Below, piece by piece: positions 1 through 11,592 of a stretch of DNA of 64,000 nucleotides. Numbering within the stretch: the first letter of the stretch is position 1; each line of letters begins with the position of its first letter. Origin of the DNA: Carya illinoinensis (taxonomy: Eukaryota; Streptophyta; Magnoliopsida; Fagales; Juglandaceae); contig NC_056755.1 in NCBI RefSeq assembly GCF_018687715.1, positions 32,791,001 through 32,855,000 of the forward strand. The letters run 5' to 3'. The notes below the pieces were generated by a model. It saw only the letters and a list, made by a program, of their open reading frames with translations. It did not search any database and was not told where the DNA came from. The position numbers and the translations under genes are program-made.

Positions 1-625
1 TACTAGTATAGAAATAACTAATCAATCTAGTATAATAAGTTAATAAGATATAATATTAATTTACTAAAGTATAATAACATGTAATGAGATACTAGAAACA
101 AGTTAGACACTAGTATGAAATAATAACATGTAATACTATAGTATAATAATATGTAATTAGACACTATAATATAAGTATAGTATAGAAATAAGTTAGACAC
201 TAGTATAGAAGTAAGTCTAATAAAATAAGTTAATAACACATAATACTTAGTATAATAACATGTAATTAAATGCTAGAAATAATATGTAATACTATAGTAT
301 AATAAAATGTAATTAGACACTATAATATAAGTCTAGTATAAGAATAAGTTAGATAATAAAAATGGAAGTAAATTAGCAGTGAATAATTTAGTTTTAGTTT
401 TTAATTTTTGGAAAAACTAGAATTTGAAAGCCCACAAAAATTCTTTTTTAAAAATGGGCTAAATATAAAACTAAAAAATAAAAAACTCCAAATCTGATTT
501 CCATTCTGACAAGTCAGAATCAGATTTAGACTCTAACTATGTCGTTGCTCACCCCTTGCAGTTAGATAAAATTAAATAACTTTTTCTTTTTTTTTGGTAA
601 ATAATTCCATTTTAAGTGGGTGGGG
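1..625. repeat. AT-rich non-coding DNA with diverged tandem repeat
   Basis: Very AT-rich sequence built from variations of TAGTATAATAACATGTAAT and GACACTATAATATAAG. Two long copies are obvious by eye, at about 130-200 and 286-352, giving a period near 155 bp. From about 360 to 625 the repeat fades and I see no gene. The single ORF across the repeat is a low-complexity artefact. It ends where the LTR of the next element begins, after GTGGGTGGGG. Confidence 0.6.
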
Positions 626-2680
626 TGTGACGCCCCCAAATCCCCACGCACGAACACGGGAAAATCGAGACGTCCGGATGGTGACAACCCGGGTCACCAC
701 CCTAACGACGGGTGCCAAGTGTGTGCAAAGGCAACATATGTGCACGAAGAAACACACAGCGGATAACGAAAGTCATACAACTAAGTACCAGAATTTTTTT
801 CTTAATGTAATACAAGCTGTTCAAAACATACATAAAATATTACAAAACACTAACATAGCTTTAAACCAAAAACAAAGCATAACAAAGCATAACATCGGGC
901 TCAGCCTCCTCCTCCTCATCTTCAAAACCTGCACCAAAAGCTACGGAACCAAAAATGGTACCGCAGGTAAGTAAAACTCAAAAACTACCAGATAAAATAT
1001 ATAGAACTCAAACAAAATGCATGAAGCATGCCCGATGCACAAATCCCATAAAACATGATTTTTCCACACATGCCAAAAATCTCATTTGGCCCAAAAACAC
1101 ATATTTTCCAAAAACCACGCCAAAAGTCACATTTGGCCTCGATAACCGTCTCAAACCAAAAACCATTTTATTCGTATGCACCATGACCTCCCCTAGGGGT
1201 CATCCGCACACCCTGGCTCCAGTGCCACACCGCAGAGTACCACTACGCATGTGACACCTAACGAGCGATGCCCAGTTCCACGCCCCGCGTGTTCGTAGCC
1301 AAGCATCCTCTAGCCCTCACCAGCGAAGGGCCACGGAGTCGGTGCATAGGGCGATGCCCGGTTCCGCGCCCGACGAGTTCGTAGCCAAGCAACCCCTAGC
1401 CCCCGCTCCCGTCGTCGCCCAGCGACGACCCAGGGGACATCACTCAGTTTATTCCGCTCCCGAGTGACCAGAGGAGCTCCACCGGGATAATACCCCACCC
1501 CGGCTTGGGGTCGTGATACACACGCACCCGTAAGTCCACTTACGCCAATAAACAGGCTTTTCACAATTACACAAAAACACACGTGCATGCACCATGTAAA
1601 TGCCATATCAATGCACCAAAATAAACAACCAACATATATCAATTAAACAAGCAACTCCGTCCTCCATCCATCCGACCCCCGAACTCCTCGGACTCAGTCC
1701 GGAATCAGCCAACCAACAGATAAAATAATTGAATGAGCAATATATTTTTAAATCTAAAAATAGGGTTTGGAAAATACTTACAGTGCTATACGGTAATTTT
1801 AGAAAACACTCGGCGTTGCAAACGGCGGAGAAAAAGCAACGCTACAGTGAAAATTCACTGTGGTCGTGGGTTGTGAAATACCCACTTTTGAACGGGGACA
1901 AACCAGGGCTTGGGATTGATAGGGAATGGTCTAGGGATGATTGTGAAGCTATTGGAAGTGGTGGTTGGCCGTAGGTGGCGGCGAAAACGCCGGAGAGAGG
2001 CTGGATTTCCCAAAAAGGAAAGCTAGCTCGTGGGAGCTGTTCCGGTGGTCGTTGGAGGCCGAAAATAGGTGGGTTAGGACGGCAAGGGACCGGTGATGAA
2101 GTGGTGAAGAAATGGTGGCCGGAGGTGGAGCGACGGCGGCGGATCGGAGCAAAACCCGTGCAGGCTTTAAAGGGTTTTCCGGCCAAACGACCGGCTGGAT
2201 GGGGGTGGGAATTGGTGGGGAGGTGCGCCGGAGGGAGGGGAGTTGACCGGTGGGGGCGGTGAGCCGCACGGTGGCCGGACGGTGGCAGGTCGAGGGCAGG
2301 AAGAGCTCCAGCGTGAGAGAGGAGGAGAGAGAGGGACGGGGTCGACGCGGGAAAGGGGAAGAAGAAAAAAAAAAGAAAAGAAGAAAAAAGAGAAAAAGAA
2401 AGAAAAAGAAAGAAGAAAAAGAGAAAAAGGAAAAAGAAAAGGAAAAAAAGAAAAGAGGTGTAGGGAAAGAAGATGAGGTCTAATCCTCATTCCGGGAAAA
2501 CAATACTAAACCGCCGCAACGAGATTAAAAACCGTAAACAACTAAAAGAAATAAAACACAACATCAATTAAATTAAAAACCAATTTTAAAACGCAATAAA
2601 TTAAAATAAATAAACTAATATATTAATTAAAATAAAAACAACCATTTCAGCGAAAACACAAACGAAAGCGGGTCATCACA
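626..2680 (-). repeat. 3' LTR of the Ty3/gypsy chromovirus
   Basis: 2055 bp, a near copy of 7794-9849. It has a GC-rich part (about 1180-1660) and a long homopurine stretch on the plus strand (about 2350-2470, GAAAAAGAAAG-type). In element orientation the latter is a polypyrimidine tract about 200-330 bp into the LTR. ORFs predicted inside are low-complexity or unsupported. Confidence 0.93.
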
Positions 2681-2697
2681 TCCACCCCCCCTTAAAA
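2681..2697 (-). other. Polypurine tract
   Basis: On the minus strand AAGGGGGGGTGGA directly precedes the 3' LTR. This is the position and composition expected of the plus-strand primer. Confidence 0.75.
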
Positions 2698-2800
2698 ACA
2701 AATTTCGTCCTCGAAATTTGCAAGATCAACCACCAACTTAAAGCAAGCCACATAAAAGCACATAAACCAACTGTGACCAAGATTAAGATACATACCTTCA

Positions 2801-5800
2801 TTATTCAAACAAGTATGGGTATTGCTCCCTCATGTCCGCTACTCGCTCCCAAGAGAAGTCTTGAGCTAACGGATCTCCCCAAGCCACCTTAACCAAAGGT
2901 ATCGTCTTGGACCTCAACTGTTGCTCCTTCCAATCCATGATCTGTGACAGAACAACTTCATAAGTGAGATCCGGTTACAACTGAATACCTGCTGGGTCAA
3001 CGAAGCGTGGCTCTTGCTGTCCAAAGCTCTTCTTTAGGGATGATACATGGAAGACATCATGAATATCCCCAAAATATCCTGGCAAAGCAACTCTATAGGC
3101 GACGGACTCTACCTTCTCCAGAATCTGAAAAGGGCCGACATACCTCGGATCCAACTTCCTCTTCTTACCAAAACGCTTAACACCTCTCATGGGAGAGACT
3201 TTGAGATAAACCCAATCACCAACTTCAAAAGACAACTCTCTCCTCCTGGTATCAGCGTAGCTTTTCTGGCGACTCTGAGCTGCCGCCATTTTATCTCTGA
3301 TGATCCGGACTTGGCTTTGCATTTCTTGAATTATTTCGGGTCCAATTATCCTACTCTCCCCGACTTCATCCCAACACAAGGACGACCTGCACTTTCTCCC
3401 ATAAAGAGCTTCATAGGGAGCCATCTGAATGGTCGCATGGAAGCTGTTATTATATGCAAACTCGATGAGCGGCAATTGGTTTTCCCAACTCCCTTGAAAT
3501 TTCATGACACATGCTCGCAACATGTCTTCAAGGGTTTGAATGGTGCGTTCTGACTGGCCGTCTGTCTGCGGGTGATATGCAGTACTGAACTTCAACTTAG
3601 TACCCAAAGCTGCCTGCAAACTCTTCCAGAACTGCGACGTGAACCTCGGGTCTCGATCCGACACTATACTCTTTGGTATGCCGTGTAGCCGCACTATCTC
3701 CTTGACATACAAGCGGGTCAACTTCCCCAAAGAGTCGGTGTTATTAACAGGCAGAAAATGAGCACTCTTCGTTAACCGGTCAACAATCACCCAAACAGAA
3801 TTTTTCCCACTAGGCGTTCTCGGCAAACCCACTACAAAGTCCATCGTGATGTCATCCCATTTCCACTCAGGAATAGGGAGGGGTTGGAGCATACCTGCAG
3901 GTCTTTGATGCTCGGCCTTCACTTGACGGCATGTGTGGCATTTCTCAACATACAAGGCAATATCCTTCTTCATTCCATCCCACCGGTAATTTTTCTTCAA
4001 GTCCCATCTTTGTACTACCGTGATGAACTGAATAAGGGGCCGCATGAGCTTCTGCCATGATTCGTTCTTTAAATTCTGAGTCTTTAGGGACCACTCTGCG
4101 ATCTCGGAACCGAAGTATCCCATCGTTATCCATGCTATAATGCAACGGCCCTCGAGATTTTCTGACTCTTTTCCTGATGTTCAGCAGCTTCGGATCCTTC
4201 CTTTGGAGAGTTTTCAATTCTTCAAAATCAGTTACCCGAATATCAAGAACTGAAGATAAATTCTCTCCTTACTGCGAACTCTCTATAAGGAGCCTTCTCA
4301 TCCCACAAAGCAACGAATCCAATTCTGACGGCTCGGCTTCATCCTCCAAGTGTGACTTCCGGCTTAAAGCATCAGCAACTATATTAGCCTTACCCGGATG
4401 GTACTTGATCTCACACTGATAGTCACTGATTAGCTCCAGCCATCGCCTCTGCCTCATATTCAGATTTTTCTGGGAAAACAAATGCTTCAAGCTCTTGTGA
4501 TCAGTAAATACCTCGCAAGCTTCCCCATACAAGAAGTGCCGCCAGATCTTGAGAGCAAAAACAATGGCAGCCAATTCTAGATCGTGCGTCGGATAATTCT
4601 TCTCATGGTCCTTTAGCTGACGAGATGCATAGGCAACAACCCGTCCTTCCTGCATAAGGACACAACCCAAACCAAACTTAGACGCATCACTGAAGACTAC
4701 GAATGGCTTATGCGGTTCTGGGAGCGCTAACACTGGTGCCGTCGTCAACCTGTTCTTTAATTCTTGGAAGCTTCTCTCACATTTCTCTGACCAAACAAAT
4801 TCTGTATTCTTCCGAGTCAAAGCTGTGAGAGGTCCGGATAGGCGAGCAAAACCCTCTACAAATCTTTGGTAGTATCTGGCCAGCCCCAAGAAACTCCGGA
4901 TCTCGCGCACTGTAGTCAGGCGCTGCCATGACAAAATGGCTTCTACCTTACTAGGATCAACAGCCACTCCGTCTCGGGAAATTACATGCCCAAGAAATTT
5001 AACTTCTTCCAACCAGAATTCACACTTGCTGATCTTGGCGTACAGTTGGTGTTCTCTCAATTTCCCAAGTACTAGACGAAGATGATACACATGCTCTTCA
5101 ACATCTCGGGAATAAATCAGAATATCATCAATAAATACTACCACAAAGAAATCCAGATAAGGTTGAAACACTCGATTCATTAAATCCATGAAAGTAGCAG
5201 GGGCATTAGCTAACCCAAACGACATCACCTTAAATTCATAATGTCCATACCTCGACCTGAAGGCAGTTTTAGGCACATCCTTGTCTCTGATCCTCAGCTG
5301 GTAGTATCCCGACCTCAAATCAATTTTAGAGAACACGGCTGCTCCTTGAAGCTGATCAAATAAATCATCTATCCACGGGAGAGGATATTTATTTTTTATG
5401 GTCACCTTATTCAATTCCCGATAATCAATGCACATACGGAGGGTTCCATCTTTCTTTTTAACAAATAAAACTGGTGCACCCCACGGTGAAGTACTAGGCT
5501 GAATAAATCCCTTCTCTACCAGCTCTTGCAACTGAGTCTTCAACTCTTTTAATTCAGTCGGTGCCATGCGATAAGGAGATTTATGCACAGGAGCCGCTCT
5601 AGGTTCCAAGTCTATAACAAATTCCATTTCCCGCACAGGGGGTAGTCCGGGCAAGTCGTCCACAAACACATCGGAGAATTCTTCCACAATTGGGATGTCT
5701 GTCAAAGACTTCTCCTCGGACGTCGTGGACACCATCTGAACCAACAATGCATTTGCTCCCCATGCAATCTCCCTTCTTGCTTGAATCGCCGATATAATTA

Positions 5801-6178
5801 TCGGCTTTTCTTTTAATTTACTTCCCGCAAATTCTAGACAATCACCATCTGGAAGTCGAAAGCTAATTATCCGACTTTTGCAATTAATACTCGCAGAATA
5901 ACGGTATAGCCAATCCATTCCGAGGATGATATCAAAACCCAACAGCTTGAATACTACCAAATCAACATCCAAAAACCTTCCCTCAAAATTTAACGGGCAT
6001 CCCAAAGCAACCTTGGAACACCACACCATTTCACCATCGGGTAGAGCCACTACCATAGACTTCGGCAACGGTTCCGTAACCAAATTACACACCCGCGCAA
6101 ACGTGGAAGATACAAATGACTGCGACGCACCAGAATCAAACAAAGTGCAAGCATAAAACTCATACAAACGAACTCTTC
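2801..6178 (-). pseudogene. Broken pol: protease, RT, RNase H, integrase, chromodomain-like tail
   Basis: Reverse-transcribes and integrates the element. In order: aspartic protease (LFDSGAS just after 6150), reverse transcriptase with FIDD catalytic box, RNase H (DASKFG), integrase zinc finger (H..H..CHTC), integrase core (VDRLTKSAHF, DRDPRFTS, HPQTDGQSE) and a C-terminal tail with IPLVKV and a W-E pair like a chromodomain. The frame opens after the intron-like segment at 6179-6281. An unspliced reading is closed by a stop at 6194-6192. Breaks: TAA at 4271-4269 between RNase H and integrase, a frameshift near 4005 in the integrase zinc-finger region, and TAA at 2977-2975 in the tail. The natural end is TAA at 2803-2801. 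RT and RNase H themselves look intact. Confidence 0.9.
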
Positions 6179-6281
6179 CTGAACCAACACATCAACCCAT
6201 GAAATCCAAAAAAAAAAAAAACAAAGAAGAAACCAAATACACCAAAAATTAAATCCAACTTAAAATTAAATTAATCCATAC
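6179..6281 (-). other. Intron-like GT-AG segment between gag and pol
   Basis: Minus-strand segment of 103 bp, U-rich, starting ACAG|GTATGG and ending GGTTCAG|GA, with a T13-14 run near its middle. Gag stops 8 bases inside it (TAA 6273-6271). Removing it fuses codon ACA-G with GA-AGA and opens one frame from the end of gag (VITG) straight into the protease (LFDSGAS). The spacing between those two motifs is then what related fused gag-pol proteins have, to my recollection. Seen: sites, frame and stop. Inferred: splicing. An accidental deletion or frameshift is the alternative. Confidence 0.6.
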
Positions 6282-7494
6282 CTGTAATTACTCCAGCATC
6301 ATGGGCCGCTGGCGCCTCATCATCCACCTCTCCGGGTGTGACAGCATAAACCCGGGCTTGCACTGCTTGTCTCGGGTTGGTTCTTCTACCGTGTCTACCT
6401 CCACGGCTTCCTTGAACTCTGACGGCGCAATCCCGAGCAATATGTCCCACTTGGCCGCACCAGTAACACTGGGGTCCACTACTCATCCGACACTCGCCCT
6501 CATGAGCTCTATTGCATGCTCCACAAATTGGTACCCGTCCTCCCATACGAACACCTGAGGACGTTTGAGGTCGAGTTCTGGTCCGCTGAACAAATTTCTG
6601 GGGCGAACCCGAGCTGCTTCCTTCACCAGAAAAACTCTGCCTCTTATGCCCTGGAGGGGAGCCCACACTCAGATTATTTTCCCGCTCGACAAGGGTGGCC
6701 ACATCCACTAATTCCTGAAAAGTGGATATACGATGGCTGACCCCCATACGGCGTATGTCATGATGTAGACCCTCCTGAAAACGATCAGCTCGCATCTCCT
6801 CTGTGGCGATAAGGTGGGGAGCAAATCGCCCAAGTTTTATGAATCTCCAGGCGTACTGTTCCACTGTCGCGCCCCCTTGGACCAGATTTGAGAACTCTCT
6901 TGCCTTTTGCTTCCTTACCGCTGCGGGGAAGAAGCGGTCATTAAACTTCTTCTTGAAGCGCTGCCAGGTCACAGCAGCGAAAGACCCCAATTCTGATTCC
7001 AGCATCACCCTCTTGGTATCCCACCAATCAGACGCCATGCCTTGCAAGAGATAGCTGGCGTAGAGTACCTGTTGCGCCTCGGTGCAACCACACACCTCAA
7101 ATGTTCTTTCCAGATCTTTGATCCATTTTTCAGCTTGAAGTGGATCTTCTTCTCCAGTGAAGTGTGGAGTCCTATGCGCCAGGAAGCGCTCATAGGTGCA
7201 TCCGGCTTGTACCATGCTACTGGACCCTCCCGGGTACATCCAAGGACCTCCCTGATGTGGCCAAGGACCTTCTGGTTGTGGCCAAAACCCTCCTTGCTGT
7301 GGACAAGACCCTCCTTGTTGTGGCCAGGGACCCCCTTGTGGTGGCCAAGGTCCTCCTTGTGGCCAAGGCCCTGCCTGTTGTGGCCTAATATTCTGCTGCA
7401 TAAACTCCGTCATCTGCCGTATTGCTTCGGCTATGGAGTCATCCCTTGAGGTATTGTCCCGTGGCTCCTGAGTAGATTTCCTTGGTCTCCCCAT
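6271..7494 (-). CDS. Gag polyprotein of the Ty3/gypsy element
   Basis: Capsid/nucleocapsid protein of 407 aa that packages the element RNA. Start is the ATG at 7494 (MGRPRKSTQEP), about 300 bp after the primer-binding site. Residues about 42-90 are a run of PWPQQGG-type heptads. About 110-260 is a retrotransposon Gag domain (WWDTKR, FNDRFFP, QYAWRF, RADRFQEGL). A CCHC knuckle CYWCGQVGHIARDC follows near 345. The ORF is uninterrupted, unlike pol, and ends eight bases inside the intron-like segment. Confidence 0.9.
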   Translation of the reverse strand: MGRPRKSTQEPRDNTSRDDSIAEAIRQMTEFMQQNIRPQQAGPWPQGGPWPPQGGPWPQQGGSCPQQGGFWPQPEGPWPHQGGPWMYPGGSSSMVQAGCTYERFLAHRTPHFTGEEDPLQAEKWIKDLERTFEVCGCTEAQQVLYASYLLQGMASDWWDTKRVMLESELGSFAAVTWQRFKKKFNDRFFPAAVRKQKAREFSNLVQGGATVEQYAWRFIKLGRFAPHLIATEEMRADRFQEGLHHDIRRMGVSHRISTFQELVDVATLVERENNLSVGSPPGHKRQSFSGEGSSSGSPQKFVQRTRTRPQTSSGVRMGGRVPICGACNRAHEGECRMSSGPQCYWCGQVGHIARDCAVRVQGSRGGRHGRRTNPRQAVQARVYAVTPGEVDDEAPAAHDAGVITGMD

Positions 7495-7779
7495 TTTTTT
7501 TTCCTGTCACCACAACCTTTGACCCCCTTTCAGAAAACAAAAACAAATAAAACCAACAATAAACAAAAGCAGAACCACAGACCAACACCACATCACATAA
7601 AACAAAAGAAACCAACTTGCAAAAACATAACCAAATAAATAAAAACAAACAAACAAGCTCCAACAAATAAAACAAATAAAACAAATCAAATAACTTTACT
7701 TAACATAATTTTCAAAACACAACTTTAAAAGCATTCTGGTACTGCCTACGGGACATGTGGTTTTACCCAGAACCAAACC

Positions 7780-7791
7780 GCTCTGATACCA
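7780..7791 (-). other. tRNA primer-binding site
   Basis: Two bases after the 5' LTR, the minus strand reads TGGTATCAGAGC, the standard complement of the 3' end of plant initiator-Met tRNA. Confidence 0.9.
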
Positions 7792-7793
7792 CC

Positions 7794-9849
7794 TGTGACG
7801 CCCCTAAATCCCCACGCACGAACACGAAAAAATCGAGACGTCCGGATGGTGACAACCCGGGTCACCACCCTAACGACGGGTGCTAAGTGTGTGCAAAGGC
7901 AATATATGTGCACGAAGAAACACGCAGCGGATAACGAAAGTCATAACTAAGTACCAGAATTTTTTTCTTAACGTAATACAAGCTGTTCAAAACATACATA
8001 AAATATTACAAAACACTAACATAGCTTTAAACCAAAAACAAAGCATAACAAAGCATAACATCGGGCTCAGCCTCCTCCTCCTCATCCTCAAAACCTGCAC
8101 CAAAAGCTACGGAACAAAAAATGGTACCGCAGGTAAGTAAAACCCAAACACTACCAGATAAAAAGACATAGAACTCAAACAAAATACATGAAGCATGCCC
8201 GATGCACAAATCCCATAAAACATGATTTTTCCACACACGCCAAAAATCCCATTTGGCCCAAAAACACATATTTTCCAAAAACCACGCCAAAAGTCACATT
8301 TGGCCTCGATAACCGTCTCAAACCAAAAACCATTTTATCCGTATGCACCATGACCTCCCCTAGGGGTCATTCGCACACCCTGGCTCCAGTGCCACACCGC
8401 AGAGTACCACTACGCATGTGACACCTAACGAGCGATGCCCAGTTCCACGCTCCGCGTGTTCGTAGCCAAGCATTCTCTAGCCCTCACCAGCGAAGGGCCA
8501 CGGAGTCGGTGCATAGGGCGATGCCCGGTTCCGCGCCCGGCGCGTTCGTAGCCAAGCAACCCCTAGCACCCGCTCTCGTCGTCGCCCAGCGACGACCCCG
8601 GGGACATCACTCAGTTTATTCCGCTCCCGAGTGACCAGAGGAGCTCCACCGGGATAATACCCTACCCCGGCTTGGGGTCGTGATACACACGCACCCGTAA
8701 GTCCACTTACGCCAATAAACAGGCTTTTCACAATTACACAAAAACACATGTGCATGCACCATATAAATGCCATATCAATGCACCAAAATAAACAACCAAC
8801 ATATATCAATTAAACAAGCAACTCCGTCCTCCATCCATCCGACCCCCGAACTCCTCGGACTCAGTTCGGAATCAGCCAACCAACAGATAAAATAATTGAA
8901 TGAGCAATATATTTTTAAATATGAAAATAGGGTTTGGAAAATACTTACAGCGCTATACGGTAATTTTAGAAAACACTCGGCGTTGCAAACGGCGGAGAAA
9001 AAGCAACGCTACAGTGAAAATTCACTGTGGTCGTGGGTTGTGAAATACCCACTTTTGAACGGGGATAAACCAGGGCTTGGAATTGATAGGGAATGGTCTA
9101 GGGATGATTGTGAAGCTATTGGAAGTGGTGGTTGGCCGTGGGTGGCGGCGAAAACGCCGGAGAGAGGCTGGATTTCCTAAAAAGGAAAGCTAGCTCGTGG
9201 GAGCTGTTCCGGTGGTCGTTGGAGGCCGAAAATAGGTGGGTTAGGACGGCAAGGGACCGGTGATGAAGTGGTGAAGAAATGGTGGCCGGAGGTGGAGCGA
9301 CGGCGGCGGATCGGAGCAAAACCCGTGCAGGCTTTAAAGGGGTTTTCCGGCCAAACGGCCGGCCGGATGGGGGTGGGAATTGGTGGGGAGGTGCGCCGGA
9401 GGGAGGGGAGTCGACCGGTGGGGGCGGTGAGCCGCACGGTGGCCGGACGACGGCAGGTCGAGGGCAGGAAGAGCTCCGGCGTGAGAGAGGAGGAGAGAGA
9501 GGGACGGGGTCGACGCGGGAAAGGGGAAGAAGAAAAAAAAAAAGAAAAGAAGAAAAAAGAGAAAAAGAAAGAAAAAGAAAGAAGAAAAAGAGAAAAAGGA
9601 AAAAGAAAAGGAAAAAAAGAAAAGAGGTGTAGGGAAAGAAGATGAGGTCTAATCCTCATTCCGGGAAAACAACACTAAATCGCCGCAACGAGATTAAAAA
9701 CCGTAAACAACTAAAAGAAATAAAACACAACATCAATTAAATTAAAAACCAATTTTAAAACGCAATAAATTAAAATAAATAAACTAATATATTAATTAAA
9801 ATAAAAACAACCATTTCAACGAAAATACAAGCGAAAACGGGTCATCACA
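7794..9849 (-). repeat. 5' LTR of the Ty3/gypsy chromovirus
   Basis: 2056 bp, carrying the element promoter in minus orientation. It pairs with 626-2680 over its whole length with scattered substitutions and small indels. The homopurine tract recurs at about 9525-9640. Confidence 0.93.
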
Positions 9850-11223
9850 TGGGATAGGGTGCTATTTTCAAGTTTTGTAGACTACATCAATTTTGACACA
9901 TTTTTGAAAGATAAGTGAGTGATATTTGGGTTTCTTATAACATTTTAAGGGTTTAAGAATTATTTTAAAATTACGAGAAGCCTTTTTTTTTTAAGATCTT
10001 TCAATAGTTGGAAAGGGTTTTTATGAACTTTTATTAAACTTTAAGGGTAACAAAGTTATTTTAATTTAAGGGAAAAATATATTTTTTTTAGAGGGATGGA
10101 GTGGATTTCAAATTTTCATGAGCAAATATTCTCTTAATCTAAAAAAAATAAAAGTTAAGAGGTCCCCAAATATATCCTTACAACAAATATAATTTATGGA
10201 AATACAAATAAAATTAATAATGATATTATCACACTTTTCATGATGGGATCTATTTTTTTAAAGGAAACTACTCGTCACAAAGAAATCACACAATGACGTA
10301 CAATTTCACAAACTGATATTATTTTATTAAAGTGATTCGTTAGATTATAAAATTATTTTTATTATAAAATAGATCTAATGGATCAGATGGAATCACTTCA
10401 ATTTATATGATTATTTTTGTAACTCCTTTGTAGATGTAGTGTAAAATGTATATATTTAAAACTTGTATATATCTTTACTTGTTACGATCTTCAATAGTAG
10501 ATAATGATGCAATTCCATTAGAAAATTGCGATTGAAAATTTGAAAGTCAATAGTAGATATGAAAATAAGCAAAAGTAAAATAAAAGAAAAGCCCCAATTT
10601 TACTGGCCCAAAACTCCAAGGTATTCTAATATGGAAAATGATTACATGACTATTAAATATGTTCATCAAATATAATTATTTATATATTTATATTTTTTAA
10701 AATTTTTTTTAATGATTAAGGAAGTAACCATTAGTAAATTTCTATATTTATTATTTTTTTCTTAATAGTTAAGAATGTTTAAAAAATATTTAAAGAAAAA
10801 GAGGGGAAAAAAAAATTCATTTGTATTAGTAAACTTATCTTAGCATTATCCTTCTAGTATTGCTTTCGACATATGATGATAGAAAGAATTTATTCATTAT
10901 CTTCATGTCAGGTATTATATATAATTTTTTTATTTGTTATTTTATTTGTTTTCTTATCATATGTTTAGTAAATATAGATAATAAATAGAAGAAGTTAATT
11001 TGTTTTAAAAAATAAAAATAAAAATAAGTGTGTCGTATGAATTGTGGGGGATGATAAGGAGTGAAATCTGTATTCTCACTTCCTACTTCCTAGTGGCTAA
11101 ACTGCTTTAAAAAAAAATTATTTAGCGACGAGCGGCACAGAATCACAGATTCACAATAATGAGGATGCCGGTTTGCCTCCATACTTAAAACGGAGATTTT
11201 GAAGTTTTTGAGGCGAGCGAATC
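9850..11223. other. AT-rich intergenic DNA, original upstream region of the hydrolase gene
   Basis: No ORF or gene seen. 10260-10440 resembles a small dispersed repeat; similar wording (cacaaactg, gttagatt, attataaaatt) recurs near 63340-63440. The last 120 bp are less AT-rich and contain ATG AGG ATG followed after nine codons by a stop. They end in GAATC, the target site of the nested element. Before that insertion this DNA was continuous with 28206, so it should hold the original promoter and leader of the alpha/beta-hydrolase gene. Confidence 0.55.
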
Positions 11224-11592
11224 TGTAACACACCTAAAGTTACTTAAAAGAGAAATATAGAAATTGCTCACTTCGAGGGGAGCGCCTCCATTGAAAAAAG
11301 GAAGAAGAAGATGATAAGAGAAATAGATTTGCATTAACTTTCTGGATGATTCTTCAGAGCCAAGTCGCTCATTACATATAACCCACGTACTGGGCTTGGA
11401 CTAAAAGTAAACACAAGATAATAAGACTAAAGTCATGCAATTAGTTCATTCTATAGGCTTAGGCCCACTCCTGTTACCAACCAAAGGCCCATTCAATAAT
11501 CTAAGGCCAAAACAAGGGTAAAAAGCAGTAGAGTAAAGGGTAAGGGTGGCCCATGGGCTTGAGATGAGTCCAAATCATCTAGGCTTGTTACA
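11224..11592 (-). repeat. 3' LTR of the gene-capturing element
   Basis: 369 bp, TGTAACAC...TTGTTACA, matching 27833-28205 with a few differences. A purine-rich stretch (GAAGGGGATGGCAA on the minus strand) at 11593-11606 is a plausible polypurine tract. Confidence 0.9.

Larger units (their letters stand above)
626..9849 (-). mobile_element. Ty3/gypsy chromovirus (Tekay-like), nearly complete but broken
   Basis: Full LTR retrotransposon read on the minus strand: 5' LTR (9849-7794), primer-binding site, gag, protease-RT-RNase H-integrase with a chromodomain-like tail, polypurine tract, 3' LTR (2680-626). The LTRs start TGTGATGAC and end GCGTCACA in element orientation. The flanks TGGGG (621-625) and TGGGA (9850-9854) look like a 5-bp target-site duplication with one mismatch. 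The two LTRs are still very similar, so the insertion is fairly young, yet pol carries two in-frame stops and a frameshift, so it is not autonomous. The Tekay label rests on domain order, long LTRs and the integrase C-terminus and is tentative. Confidence 0.93.

Noticed and set aside
594..1254. ORFs resembling small basic proteins at the window start
   Set aside because: They lie in the LTR, are duplicated at 7880-8421, and have no recognisable content.
5926..6156. Plus-strand ORF opposite the protease
   Set aside because: Shadow frame of the minus-strand pol.
9177..9659. 160-codon Ser/Pro/Phe-rich minus ORF in the 5' LTR, and related ORFs in the 3' LTR
   Set aside because: It reads through the polypyrimidine tract and GC-rich LTR sequence. 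The frame differs between the two LTR copies and no domain is seen.
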